A stretch of DNA of 13,015 bases from GCA-2737125 sp044336815 (lineage in GTDB: Bacteria; Actinomycetota; Actinomycetes; S36-B12). Location: contig JBIIOU010000047.1 in the NCBI GenBank assembly GCA_044336815.1, positions 1 through 13,015 on the forward strand, read 5' to 3'. Shown here piece after piece: positions 12,798-13,015 of this stretch (its first letter is position 1; each line of letters begins with the position of its first letter). The position numbers and the translations under genes are program-made. The notes below the pieces were generated by a model. It was not told where the DNA came from. It worked only from the letters and a program-made list of their open reading frames with translations, and ran no database searches.

Positions 12798-13015
12798 TTA
12801 TCTGCCGTAGAACGGTGTCACTTTCGACGGGGTGTAGTCGCCAGTCACGTTACCGTGAAGTCCTCGCTTCAAAGGATCGAGTGTCTGAAGTGGGGCTTTC
12901 GCACGCAGGTCGAGCTCCTTCAGATCCGTCTTCAGCACCGCGAGGCCTCGCGTTGACTCGAAATAGTAGACGCGGTTGGTGAGATCAGAAACTGTGCGCC
13001 AATCTGTCCCTTCTT
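12798..13015 (-). CDS. C-terminal end of a choloylglycine hydrolase / penicillin V acylase-like amidase, partial
   Basis: On the minus strand an open frame enters from the right edge and stops at TAA (12798-12800), giving 71 residues. DWRTVSDLTNRVYYFESTRG, then VLKTDLKELDL, APLQTLD and GNVTGDYTPSKVTPF resemble, from memory, the C-terminus of linear-amide C-N hydrolases of the Ntn choloylglycine hydrolase family, where a W-T-x-x-x-D-L-x-N-x-x-Y-Y strand pattern is typical. These enzymes use an N-terminal Cys nucleophile to cleave bile salts, penicillin V or acyl-homoserine lactones; that part is outside the window, so activity cannot be judged. It is encoded opposite to the xerD operon and ends just before the tRNA-like segment. 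Family assignment is moderate because only the tail is seen. Confidence 0.65.
   Translation of the reverse strand, partial: EGTDWRTVSDLTNRVYYFESTRGLAVLKTDLKELDLRAKAPLQTLDPLKRGLHGNVTGDYTPSKVTPFYGR

Noticed and set aside
12716..12982. Plus-strand 88-residue open frame across the tRNA-like segment
   Set aside because: It reads through the tRNA-like segment and antisense to the amidase-like C-terminus; its composition is Arg/Ser-rich and has no recognisable domain.

Overview
The window looks like chromosomal DNA from an actinomycete (Actinomycetota). It has moderately high GC, frequent GTG starts and very tight gene packing. Its gene order (TPR protein, HAD phosphatase, phasin-like protein, small acidic protein, tlyA, nadK, recN, pyrG, Nudix hydrolase, ald, xerD) is a familiar actinobacterial core cluster. 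Genes often found between recN and pyrG in relatives are missing, which suggests a compact or streamlined genome. I would not name a genus.

Layout. At 2-859 lies the 3' part of a TPR-type protein, open at the left edge, whose visible N-terminus is a strict five-residue DRPxS-like repeat. It converges on, and overlaps by 44 bases, a minus-strand metallo-beta-lactamase-fold hydrolase (816-1790). A short divergent intergenic region leads to an SSB-like OB-fold protein (1893-2252). From 2324 to 12342 nearly everything is on the plus strand with 4-base start/stop overlaps or very short gaps: TPR protein, HAD-IIA phosphatase, phasin-like protein, small acidic protein, TlyA rRNA methyltransferase, NAD kinase, RecN, CTP synthase (with its own probable promoter), ADP-ribose-type Nudix hydrolase, alanine dehydrogenase and XerD. 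The cluster joins rRNA modification, NAD(P) supply, DNA repair, CTP synthesis and chromosome-dimer resolution. The overlaps imply shared transcripts and coupled translation.

The right end (about 12590-13015) breaks this pattern. A secreted M14 carboxypeptidase-like gene, coupled to xerD, is cut off just after its HGNE zinc motif. It is followed by about 180 bases with several inverted repeats, then a minus-strand tRNA 3'-half-like segment with a CAT anticodon loop, then the C-terminal end of a minus-strand choloylglycine hydrolase/penicillin acylase-like gene running off the window. A 9-base direct repeat (TTATGAGTT) lies both at the truncation point and in the tRNA-like anticodon loop. This looks like a recombination or integration scar, although an assembly junction cannot be excluded.

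Most distinctive observations: a probable CTG start codon for xerD overlapping the ald stop codon; the recombination-like junction at the right end; the DRPxS repeat; and a perfect 8-base inverted repeat bracketing the -10 element and start codon of pyrG. I see no wholly new multigene system.
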